Origin: Lineus longissimus
Taxonomy: Eukaryota; Nemertea; Pilidiophora; Heteronemertea; Lineidae
Direction of reading: 5' to 3'
Length of the DNA stretch: 64,000 nucleotides
NCBI RefSeq assembly: GCF_910592395.1
Contig: NC_088314.1
Span: 14,324,001-14,388,000 of the forward strand
The translations under genes and the position numbers were made by a program. This document shows positions 10,457-22,600 of the stretch, one piece after another; the stretch's first letter is position 1, and every line of letters begins with the position of its first letter. The notes under the pieces were generated by a model that was given only the letters and a program-made list of their open reading frames with translations, was not told the origin of the DNA and did no database searches.

Positions 10457-10603
10457 CTATAGTATCTGGCAACCCCAGCAGCACTGCTGCGGATAATCTG
10501 GAGAGTGCACCTTTCTATCTAACCCGTAAACCCAGAAGCGAGTGTTGACATCCTTCCAGGCGTAGGCACATTCAGTCACAGGGATTGCTCTGATTGTTTG
10601 ACG
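10457..10603 (-). CDS. SSUH2-like: SSUH2-like last coding exon
   Basis: Acceptor ...ttttcag at 10604-10606, phase 0 start, 48 residues and TAG. It encodes RQTIRAIPVTE and FWVYGLDRKVHSPDYPQQ, then a Cys-rich end (CCWGCQIL) that closely follows the conserved SSUH2 C-terminus. Confidence 0.93.
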   Translation of the reverse strand, partial: RQTIRAIPVTECAYAWKDVNTRFWVYGLDRKVHSPDYPQQCCWGCQIL

Positions 10604-13600
10604 CTGAAAATGATAACAAACTCAGTTTACTCGCCTCTAAGGCTTTCCCTCATTTAGGCTGAAATGCATAGTAATCGCTCACCAATATCGCGTCCTCGTA
10701 GCTCAACGAAAGCTTCCTATCTTTAAGATGATATGCATTCATAAACCACCACCACCAGCCAAGTTAGAAAACACAAATTCCTGACCTTCAAATGACCAAC
10801 TGCACTTAAAAAATGATAGACCTGCTGACTCACTGGTCTTAATATTCACGTGACACGCCACAGAGGCGCTTTGACATGCCACGGGCGCTCTCGCATGAAA
10901 ACAACTAGAGCAATGACCCCGCTTTTAAAATTTGAAAGGGCCGGTGTTTCTCATGTTGGTAGCAGGACAAAAAGTATGTCACTTTTTGCGTTTTCAATCA
11001 AAGTGGCCAAGTCAAGAATCACAACTGGCAGGCACAGTGTTTCATCTGAAAAGCACCGCAAGAAAAATCAGGCCATGTGCCTATTGAGGACTCGCCTAAG
11101 TCGACATCATGTCACCGTCACTATGCAGAAGTTGGCACCTGCCAAAAACCCCAAGCACTGAGAAGGTCAAATCCATGTACCTTAGTCCCCCCCCCCCCCA
11201 TCATCCCCCCTCCCCACTAATAGAACTTACCTGTTGCAGCTGCCGTTCTGAAGGGAAACACCTTCGATGCTTCTCAACAAGGCGTATAGAATTATCATTG
11301 ATTGCTTTGGTCGGATATGCCGTCACAGGCCAAACCTGGGGAAGGAAAGCAAATACATTTGGCCCTAGGCACATAATTAAAGAAGTCATTTTGTATATCG
11401 CGACTGCTGCTTTATTATTGAAAGCAGCAGCACTGCCATCTAAGCAAACTGGCTGTAAGTGCTTTATTAGGTGCAACCTGCTCTCCCCTTTATATCCCTA
11501 GTCGCAATGAAAAGTCGTTTACTGAAGAATATGTTCAGCAAAGAGTTGCTCATTGGTGAAATCAGGGCTACTGGCGTGGCCAGGGTTGCGTTTTCAGTAA
11601 AATTTGTGTATAACACATAAAGCGAATACTTTAGAACGACGGACCAGTCTTCCAAAGTCTAAAAAACTTAAGTCCAAGTTATAGTCCGTGTTATAGGTTT
11701 CTTATTTGAGTCAATATATGCAACTGTGTTTTCATCTTGATAGAACAAAGCCCATGCTTTCCTTAAGCCGAGGACACACTACCAAGAAAAATTGGCCAAT
11801 GGTGATTAATTCAATTGACTGCAGATGTCTTGTCATATTTGAACGGTCCGGCAATTCACTTGGCCAATGAAATTAGATACTCTCACCCAGTCTTGGTGAG
11901 TTGGTGGGGAGTTCTATATTTTCGCCAAGATTGCCACCACAGGGGGGCTACTTCAGGTAGAATTGTCGTGTGTGAATGGTTCACCAACTGTTTCGAGCAA
12001 GGAAAATGTAAACAAGAGGTTTCGTTTTTAACTCTTTCAAGCCCTTTACACCAAGAAAAAATGAATTCATGTTACTAGGCACTAGCTTTTTTTAGCTATT
12101 TGAGTCTACATTTCAAGGTGGAGGTCCGATTATATGTTTTTGACATGTAAACCCGTACTTTGAAGATGGTTGGCTGTTTTGAGAATGTCCATGGGCCTAT
12201 AAAACTACAGGTATATACCTGATTAATCAGGAGCAATGACAGCAGGGGTCTCATAAGTAAGCTGTGCATCAGGTGATCATGATGATTAAGCAATGTACCA
12301 GTTCCCTCCAAAATGTTTCCCTCCAGTGACGTCACAGACAGGTACAGGTAGCTAAAATTGTCTGGGCCTGACATTGGTGTGAACGCACAGTTGTTGAGGC
12401 CAGCAAGAGTGACTTGCCAGGTGACCCTACATCTGTTTTTGATCTTGGTGAGCAATAGTTGGTAGTGTGTCCTCGGCTTTACACACTACACTTACCTGGT
12501 CCATAGTCTGTTCAAAGATGAGGTTGCCCTTGACAACACGCACTAACTCATCAGGTAGGTCTGTCTCCTCCATGATGAAATCTTCAGTGTGATTGACACT
12601 GGACACAAAAAAATCAAAATAACAATAAATATCAAAGAAAAATATGGTATCAGTAAACTGGTTCAGTATAAGTATGAACTGTTTACTTTTCATTTTACAT
12701 GTTTTGCACATATATTAGTCCATTGGTTAATGCTATGTCCATCTGCGATCAACTGAAAGGTTCAGATCAGACTAGGGTTAAGAGTGAAGTCTGATGACAC
12801 CTATACCTCAGAATATAAGCCAAAACTTAAACATTTTAACTTAACCTTCAACATGGATGATGCATTGCAATTGGGGCCATCTAACATAGGAACCACCTTT
12901 ATTCTATATAGATCTAATGATACAGAAATGCTATCTGACAATAAGATCTGACAAGATCACAACGCTGTAGGCTATATTACAAGGCCATTGATGGTTATGA
13001 TTGAGAAGGAGCACCACTTTCAATATACTTACAATTTGACTGTCAGAGCAATGTAAAATTTAAGTTGGCGATGGCCCTTACAGGAAGGACACGTTACACG
13101 TCCATCACCTCCACAGGTATAGCATCTGAAAAGGCCAAAAATACACTTAGTCATAAGAAATGCTAATTGATACAGAAGAATAGCTACATGTACCTTACAA
13201 ATAATTAGTATGTCAAAGCCCAAAACCTTGTTGATGCACACACCCCTTTTGATTACAATTCAACATGCTGACCCAAAAAATTCCACCCATAAAACTGTCA
13301 ATTACTATTCATAATCACCTTGGTATCAACCCAAAATGTGTGCACTTTGACTAAATCTGTGCATAATCTTTTACAAAAATTTTCAAGTCTAGGGTTGAAA
13401 TAGTCTTTGTGGTACTAAGTATTCTCTTCTTCGGCTGGGTGGCCCAGAAGACTTTTCCCTTGCACAGTAGAATTCTATTGTGTATCCACTGTGTGAGGGA
13501 AAAGTTTTCTGGGCCACCCTGTAGTGTCAAGGTGCACAATATCTCGAGATCATGCCCAAGTGACTGTGAGTTGTATTGTGACATTTACTTGGCAGCATAT

Positions 13601-16600
13601 CATGGGATTCACCCGTTTGTTAGCCAAAATTAACCAGTATCAATTTTTTGGGGGAAAACTAACAATTTACATATATTTTCACCTTTAAGTTGCAAAATTT
13701 CATATACAAATATAATGAATACTGTGGTAAGTCACATTTTTAGCAGCATATTAAAGTAATATTGATGCAGCAATTGAGAAATTAACTAATTAATGAGAAC
13801 AAACATACATGAATAATGGTATGATGTAACATTTGTCTTGTAACTTCTGGCATGCTTGGAATAGGACAATATCCATGGCACATGAAACATAGGGATGTGG
13901 GAGTTTCACCCATACCAGTGACCTGGGTATACACATGCTAGTTGGTAGCACTAAATGGCAGGTCATATACCCTGCAATATGGTCAGGGAGGAACTCTGGT
14001 GTGATGGTAATGCTTTTTGGCTGAAAGTGGCTGAAAAGAACAATGAAATCAAATTTCATTGGCCTAAAGGAATCGTTCCAATAAGATGGTCAAAATCTCC
14101 TAGTAATTTGGTTGAAAATAATGTCAAATTTGATCACCAAAATGGCATCTAGAGGTCTCCATGGTCTCAGTTTTTGCAATGACCCAACAAGCATGTGTAA
14201 CCAAGCATATTATATACAAGTGAACATCAGTGCAAGTACAGTAGTGTTAGTTATTGGTGCTGTGGTGGAGCAACAGATCCAGTTAATGAAGGGGTGTCTT
14301 GCCCCTGGGGGTCACTCCTAACGACATATTTAGAACATCCTTGTACCAATAACTACATGATTGGGGGGGGGGGATATGTCAGCAAAGAGTGTTCCACGCA
14401 GGGAAAATTCTTTGAAGCCCCTTAATAGGCCCAGTTAATGGCTTTAAAAGCTATTAACTTGATGTGATTGAAAGGCCTGCATGTAATTGAGAGTGGCATT
14501 CCTGAGGGGCAAACTGCACTTGTCTGTCCTTTCAAAGATACTGAAGGAATTATTCCCAAGGAAATGAGGCCCTCCCGACTGTAGGGCTTGCACCAAGAGC
14601 CTTGCTTTCAGCAAGAAGTGTAATGTAGATGAGGACACTGGTTGGACACCCCTATCCCATCGACTCTGGATCTGTCACTGTTTAAGTGCTTAAGTTCAAC
14701 ACATACAAAACAGGAAAATGTTGGTAGTGGCATGTTTTGATAATCCTTCTCCTACCTGAGGCAAATAGTGGCTACAGATATCGTGTGAAACCAGGAGGTG
14801 CAGTGTAATTTTATACCTAATCAACAAGCGCTTACTTTGATTCAGACTTAGTGCTTTTTGATCAGTTTTTTTAACAAAGTAAGCCTGTAACGGAACTAGA
14901 GTATACTGATTGAGACTAAGCGGCTTTTGATCAGTTGTATAACATACACACTTGACCGAAATTACTCTACAGGGGCACCAGAATGCAGCTTACACAAAGC
15001 AAAGGACATGAAAATTGTGACAGGTACTGCACGTAACTATCCAAATGGTAGCATTGTGCGATTTTACTATCATCAAATTTGGAAAATTTTCTGTCCAATA
15101 AATATTTCTTTTCAACAGAAGTGGAAATAGCACCTAAAAAGCTGTTTTTTGTTATTCAGCAAATAGTCTACAACTTTGGTACCTTATCCCACTATAGTTT
15201 GCTGCAAGAGGATAAGAAATATTTCATGTCACTCTCATTTTCACAATTTTCTTGGAATACCTCATGACGAATCGTCATGTCCCATCGCTTTAATCCATCC
15301 AGAACTTCACTCTGTCCACGACCCCTCCAAATTTCCTCTGTACTAAGTGTGTGTGGAAAATTCCTAGGCTGACACCTCGCCTTTTTTCGCAGCGGTTGTG
15401 GCAGGAATGAATTTTTGAATGGATTATAATGATGGGACAGGATGTACAGACTCATTTGAGGTAGGTATAATGAAAATCCACACAGCAATTGTGAAAATAA
15501 GAGCAATATGCAACAATTCTCAACATCTCAGAACAAACTCTAGTCTACAGTTCTGTGAGCTAGTCCATGGTTTAGGTACCTTATCCTTCCACTGCTGTGG
15601 CAACGATGACATGGCCCCCAGTGGTTCCCACCATCGCGGTGGTGCATCACACGGCCATGGCCACCACAGCGTGTACAGGTGTTACGTCCACTTCCACCAC
15701 AACGGCGGCATCTGATACAACCTGTTGCATGACAGGTATGACAAGGCTTTAAAGAAACACATCGTGGAATAAGACAGAGTCTGAAGAGAAGGCCAAGTAT
15801 TGCCAATACGTACACTCCTTTCTGAGTATTAACAGCAACTATATATAGCCAGTCCCTTAAGAGTTTGAATGTGCAGCTATGGATACACCCTCACCTAATC
15901 AGTGGTTTTCAATATACTCCCCCTCTCGATATTTCAATATTTTGAATACGAGGTAGGAGTATAGCAAAAACCTGATCTCGGGATGCTTTGGATAAGGCAG
16001 AACTCAACGATCCCTTGGTAACGTCATCTCTTTTTATTGTGGCATTTACTTTTTTCAGGAAATCACGGAGTACAGCCCGATGCTAGGTGCCTTTAAATTG
16101 CACTTTCACTCAGTATTCTTCAACTGAACCACAGTTAAGGCAACATGTGTTTTGAGAGACTAGGGGAAAAGGACACACAAAATAAAAGGAGTGGATTAAA
16201 GGTTGACCATAGGTACCGTCATTTTGGCTAGGCCTCCAAATTCTTAAGCAATTGGATCTCTTTCCAAATGAATTGAATGCTCATTTCAAGGGCGGGAGTC
16301 CATTCTCTTGAAAACAACAGACTCCCGCCCTTAAAATTAGCATTCACTACGTTTTCAAGGAGTTCCAATTGCTTTATGATTTCAAATTCTAGCAAAATGG
16401 CGGTACCTATGGTCAACCCTCAAGGAGTTTAGTTAGGTGATATAACATTAGATATAATATTAAAAGACCTTCGCACACTTTGGACATTTTATGCAACATT
16501 ATGTTTCTGCAGGCAACCAATTGATATGCTACTTTGGCGTGCTAAACCATACATTTAATGACACTGCTGACCTGCAGAAAGATCTCTTAGTGACAATAAC

Positions 16601-19600
16601 ATCTGGTACATGTAGTGACAGGTTGAAGTAAAATGTGCCTTTAAAAATGCAGCGAAAACAACCAAACAGGGCAGAAAAAGCATTGTCACGTTCAAGAAAA
16701 CATCTGTATTGCAACACCTTATGAAAATTTTCATTTTCTGATATTATTGGTAAAGGTCTTGTGCTCTTCAACAGCTGTCAATGTATTGATTAGCACCTTA
16801 GACCAGCAACATCTCAAAAATCTATGTCCTCCTTTTTGGTCACATAAGTCTGGTCATTTCTGTCCACCAAAGATCTGTTTGAACTTCTAAGATATATAAA
16901 CTACTAAAGGGGGTCTAATTAATTTCAGACCTTTTTTTGAAATTTTACGTTTTTCCTAATACATGTACGTTCCCTTTGTGTAGGAAGGTCTTTCAGTTAT
17001 AAGACATAGACATAACAACAACAATATTGTTCATCCCATCAAGCCATTGTTTGAATACCTCTTGCGCCCATCACCACCACAGCTATGGCATGATTGAACA
17101 TGACGTTCACCGTCACGCATGCGGGTGACTCTCCCATCACCACCGCAGGCAGAACACCTAACCTGCCCCCTTCCATGGCAGCGGCCACACTGCACCTGTC
17201 CAGTTGCATGGCAGCGGTGACAAGGCTAAATAAAACAACCAAAAAACTCAGTTACTCTTTCATCCTCACAAAAAAACCAAAAAAAATACTTCAGCAAACC
17301 TCATCGAAATTTTTCCAGCACAACTCATATAGCTCACAAATCTTTATATTCTGAAAAGTTTCATTTCTGAAAAACCCATGCATGGCTGAAACAGAAATCA
17401 ACTGCATGTAATAAAAAAATGGACGACTCAGTAGTAAAAGAATAATGGAGAGATAATGCAAATAAGGAATTAGGAATTAGGGTCCAGAAAGAAGGTCAAA
17501 GCAGCTTCTTTATTGAAAACTCAGCTGCATTGAAGACACAACCCTTTCCATGTGGAATTTCCCAAACCTTATCAAGCACAGCTTGTGTAATTAACTTGGC
17601 CTATTTCTGTAAGTTTTAGGAGATTTTTTGGGCTGTACCAAAGCTACAGACAATATAATGATTGATTTGATGACATTTTCAGTAGAGATATATAAATCTC
17701 CCTCGGAAAAGTATTTTTTCCAGGTTGGACACCTTGGGGGTTGGCCCAGGGGGGCAAAGTTATCAAATTCCCCCTTTTCGTAAAATGGTTGACGCAATAA
17801 TATAACATATTATTCTGAAAAAAACATTCACTTGCTTCTTTCTTACTTTTCCTTCATTCTAGGGTCAAAACCAAAACATTTGGTGGTAGTTTCATTCCAA
17901 CCAATCTGGGGGTCAGGGGAAGACAATCTCAGATGTCTTTTTATATCATCAGATCAAAAAGGCTAAAAAGCAGGAAAGCATATGTACAGAACTTCTTAAG
18001 GATCACAAAATCACTATCTACTCTTGCAGGACCTCGGGGTCCATTTCGACCCTTCTGACCACACTTGGCCTAATGGACCACCTTGAATATCCCACCCCCT
18101 CTGGCGCACAATTATTGAGGTCATCATCTGCTTCACCATGATGGCTATATGACTGCCCACATGCACTAAAGCATTGTAATCACACTCACTCTCATAGATG
18201 CTTTATACCAGGTCACTATCATCATTCAAAGGGTCCGAATCTGACCCCCCCCTCCACACACAAGCACATGCAGTCCCTAAGACCATCTGAAATCAAGTTC
18301 CCCGCCTACTCAGCAGTGTATCATCCTTGGCCATTCATCGCATATACGTCGCAGACACATTAGCAATACAGTGCCTCCATCTTTCAAGACATAAATAGCT
18401 GGCGATAATTTCTCGCCAGCTGCAGGTAAAGCTTATTGATAGCGTCAGCCAAGAATATCTCACCAGACGCATGGGAAGGGTTAAGGGACTGTCACTGTGC
18501 TTTTTGTAACAATAGCACATCTCTCAGCCATATTCAACCGGTGAGCACAAAAGCTCCAGGCCATTTTATTGTTGTTTATGCTTATGTTGGCATTTTAGCA
18601 GAGCTATGATGTCTAAACTAAGTCCATGGTAGGCCAAGGTGTTGAATGGGATCAAGATCAAATCAAAATTTCTACCAAAAAATATTTTGAATTAAACGAG
18701 TGCTAATTAGCAAAGTATTGGTCTTTTTTCTGATTTCATGCCAGTTTTTGCCCTCAGGTGGGGAATTCAAGAACCAGAAGAGAATGAAATTCAGTGTCAG
18801 AGGTCAACTGTCCAAGAGGATGATGTGTATCAAGTTTTAAGTTCATAACTTCAGTATTTCCTAAGACCTCTAAACCCGAATTCACATATCAAATGGCAAT
18901 TTGTTTGCGTCTTTGAAATGACGGAGCACTGTCACTGGGCAGCAGCTATTAAAGCAGGCAAGATAAAGTTCGACAAAATCGCTAATAGGGGTCTCTCCCA
19001 TCTTTAATGATGTCAAAACTATTCACGCTTGAACAAGGGATATGTTTAATGGTGAATTAAACATGACCATCGCAAGTGCCCTTATATTATTCACCTGAAG
19101 ATGGCCTATTTAACCCCCCTGCCCCTGCCTCTAGTTCCCCTTTAAAGAGGGATCTAACATTTGATCAGCAAATATATATGAACAGAAGCAGAAGATTTAG
19201 AGTATTGGTATATAATCATTCACATTTCCTTGTAATTGGATGAAAGCTAGCTTAAGAAATGACGCAAATGTTAAAAGCATTATAACTTTGACTTTGAAAC
19301 TAAAACTTTGATAACTCAAATGCAGAAGTTGCAAAAGCTAACTGGGATACCTTTTTCTCCCACTTCCAACGCATTGTTTACATGGGTCTTTGTGGGGCCG
19401 GCTATTATGATAGTGGGTTACTATTCCATCTCCACCGCATGCTGTACATGCAAGTCGACCCAAACCAGAGCAGCGACTACACTGATGTGATCCAGCCCCA
19501 CTGCAGCTGTAGCAATCCTTTGAGGAGTATTTAAGAAGAAAACAACTGTTTGCAAGAGAACATTTTCAGGACAGCAACTGTATTTTGATGGTCAATTACT

Positions 19601-22600
19601 AATGTTTTGAGGAATTTTAAACCAGAGTCAAGGAAACAAGGTGAACTGACTGAACATGGCCAAATCTTCATCCTACACAGCACAGACATAGGTTTTCCTG
19701 TATCCTGAGGAAATTAGGTGTTAATGTTCGCTTTTCCGACCCTGCACACAAACCCAATATGTTCCCTTCATTGGCTGAAGTACAGGCGAGCATCATCTTT
19801 AAGTCAGCATGAAATGGCACAAAGAAATCTTTGACTCGAGGTAGTGATGGCACCTCGGAGAAGACAGTGCTTTCTTTTCCGTCAGAAAGATAAAGCAACC
19901 AATGAAAATGTAAGTTAGGTTATCGTTGCTACAACGTCCATCATATTCCATAGTACTGATGCTCTGATGGGGCGCAATTGCTTCAGCCGATGAGGGTAAT
20001 GTACCAGGGGTTTGTGTCCAGGGCAAGAGAAGTGAACAGTTACCTCTGATTTCCTAAGGATGGTCTTATTGTAAATGTACGAATAATTCTAACTGGGGTA
20101 ATGTATACTAGGGAATTAGGATAGGCACTGGGTGACCCAAGTCTGCATGTGGTTGGGAGAGATATCAACTAAGGACCTGTTGGTTCCTCTGAAGTGTGGA
20201 CACCCATTAACTTCATCTTTGCTGTTATAAACAATACAATACAAGCAGTGGAACAGAAATGACTGACAAACCCACACATTTATAACATGCCATGTATGGT
20301 CTTGGGAGGAAATTACACACAAACGTTTTAGTTGCCACAACATGTGCCTCAACATGTGTCAAAAAATGTGCTTCAACATAGGTGAGTTAGACATAGTGAT
20401 GTGTTAGATGACAACGATTTCTTGAATTTCACATAGTTAATTCCTCACCACTTAAACAGCACCACCACATGACAAAAATTGAACTACAAATCTGGCAATT
20501 CTTTTCACCTTTTTGAAGGATGATGGGAAATACGACAGATATAACGTTAGGGGCTGATCTGGGAATGTTTGTGAGAAGGGGGTTCATCTTTGGTTGACCA
20601 ACAGTCACTAACAATAGTGCCTCTTTAGGCACATACTGGCAAGAAATTTTTTTAATCTAGATGCTACATTGTAGATGCAGTTTCAAACAATCCCAGACCA
20701 TACAATGTAAAAGGCAGAGATTTGACACAAACTTTGGTAATTTAAGATACAAATCCAAATGAAGTTCATTATTTCACATGGCAGTGCTGCTGGTTCACAC
20801 TGTTTTGTTTTTTTACCTAGTTCGACCTGACCCTCCACACCTGTGGCACATGCTCACACGACGGTGTCCCTCATGATCATAGTTAGTGACGCGACCGTCC
20901 CCACCGCATGAGTGACACCTATTGTTCCCCATACCGCCACAGTTGTGACACCTTATTTGTCCACTACCATGGCATTGAAAACACATCTGCGCAAAAGCAA
21001 TGTCAAAGGAAATTATTGTATCATACAAGTAAGGTAAAATGGGTTATTTGCAACCCCTGTCTAATTGTAGCCCTTAGCAATGTTTTTGATTCATATTCTG
21101 GTAACCATGGAATTATTCAACCAACCCAAACATGGATATGAAAGAGGTGACTCTTGAGTATCACAACATAAACAGTTTTGGATTTGGATTTTTGCAACAG
21201 GTTATGTAAGAGCTATGGCTATAAGTAATCAGACACATGCACAAAATAATTTGGGATCGAACTTTATACAGGTCTAAATTTTCCACACTTGCAGAGCATT
21301 GATATATTTGAAACTTGGTTCAGGTGATCAGTATTGAGTGTAGAGAATTCTGTATGCGGCATTGATGTCATTATCAAAAGTAAATTTTTCAGAGACACTT
21401 TTCTGACCAAATTAACCCCCTTTATGTACCAACAATGATACATTTGTGGTTTCATACCAGTTTATCTTAAATTATTTCGAAACAATGTTAATATTTTCAA
21501 AGTTACTGGTGTCTCTAGTTGAAGCCACACCACTGACTAGCAGCATTTCTCATGGTACATTGGTTGCATTATATTACCATTAAGTGGTGCCAGCTATAGT
21601 TTGGGTTGATACATGGCCGATAACTGAAACTACAGCTTTTGATGGCTCACGACAAGACCGTCAGCCACTTCAGAATATCACAAGCCGTTGTCTGACACAA
21701 GGTGTAATGTACAACAGAGGTGATAGATAGAACTTTGTGTTTTTACACCAGTTTTTACACCAGTCTTATTTGTGACGATATTGTTCAAATTGTTAGTGAG
21801 AGCATTGAAAGTCACTTAATGTGTTCAATAAATATCGTTTGATACCAGCAAAATCTTGTCATCAACCTAGATTGGAATAATATTCAAAGCTTTATGACCA
21901 ATAAAGGCCATAAACCTGTAAAAAAAAAGTTTTCATACATAAAAAAACATGCAATTTCAAATTTTAGTCAGGGGCTACAAATACCACAAGGTCACAGGGT
22001 ATTTGTTGCCCCTGACCACGAGTCTTGTATTGTCTCTCAGAGGCATTGTTTTAGATTAACCCTTTCACTGCCGGAGGCGCACTTCTGCGACAATCAATAT
22101 TATTCCCTTTACTGCCGGAGGCGCACTTCTGCGACAATTATCCATACACTATAAAACCATTGAAATTTCGTTATTGAGCGTGGTTAGCGTAAAGTTTGAT
22201 AGATGGCGCGGTAGTATAGATGGTTCAGCAAAACATGGCGGATTGTTTTATATTTCGATGTTTGGAAGTTTATCGAGTAATTTGAAGCCAAAATGACAAA
22301 GAAACTGACTGTGTCTGATGAGCTGGATAAAGTGAACGATTCGGACTCTGGTGAGGAGTTCGTCGATGATGATGATTTAGATCCTGACTTTGATGTAAAT
22401 GATGAACAAATTAGCGATAATGAGAGTGTGTATATTGTGTTTTGCCAATTATAGCTTTTTCCAAAATTTTTTCGTCCTCATTATAAATTCAAGATGGCGG
22501 TATGCAAATTAGGGCAAATTATGGTCCCATTTTGAAGAGTAGGCAACACTGAACAACATTTATATACATTGTTTTGCTCTATCTCCAGAGGCTTTCTCTC

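Larger units (their letters stand above)
15747..17058 (-). other. Intron between alternative exons 3 and 4
   Basis: 1.3-kb intron holding a dispersed repeat (about 15903-15985) and a 218-bp MITE (16201-16418). Confidence 0.65.

Noticed and set aside
10850-11501. ORFs of 103 and 130 residues on the plus strand
   Set aside because: They overlap the real minus-strand exon 11231-11335 and include a poly-C tract; no motif.
15419-15715. Plus-strand 98-residue His-rich ORF
   Set aside because: Antisense of alternative finger exon 4; the histidines come from the complement of GGT/GTG codons.
15580-20986. Reading the four finger exons as constitutive tandem finger repeats in one long protein
   Set aside because: Each exon leaves in phase 2 and the next starts in phase 0, so joining any two shifts the frame. 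The acceptor that would fix exon 2 (ctacag, inside the exon) deletes its first cysteine pair.
20908-21141. Plus-strand 77-residue ORF
   Set aside because: Antisense of alternative finger exon 1.
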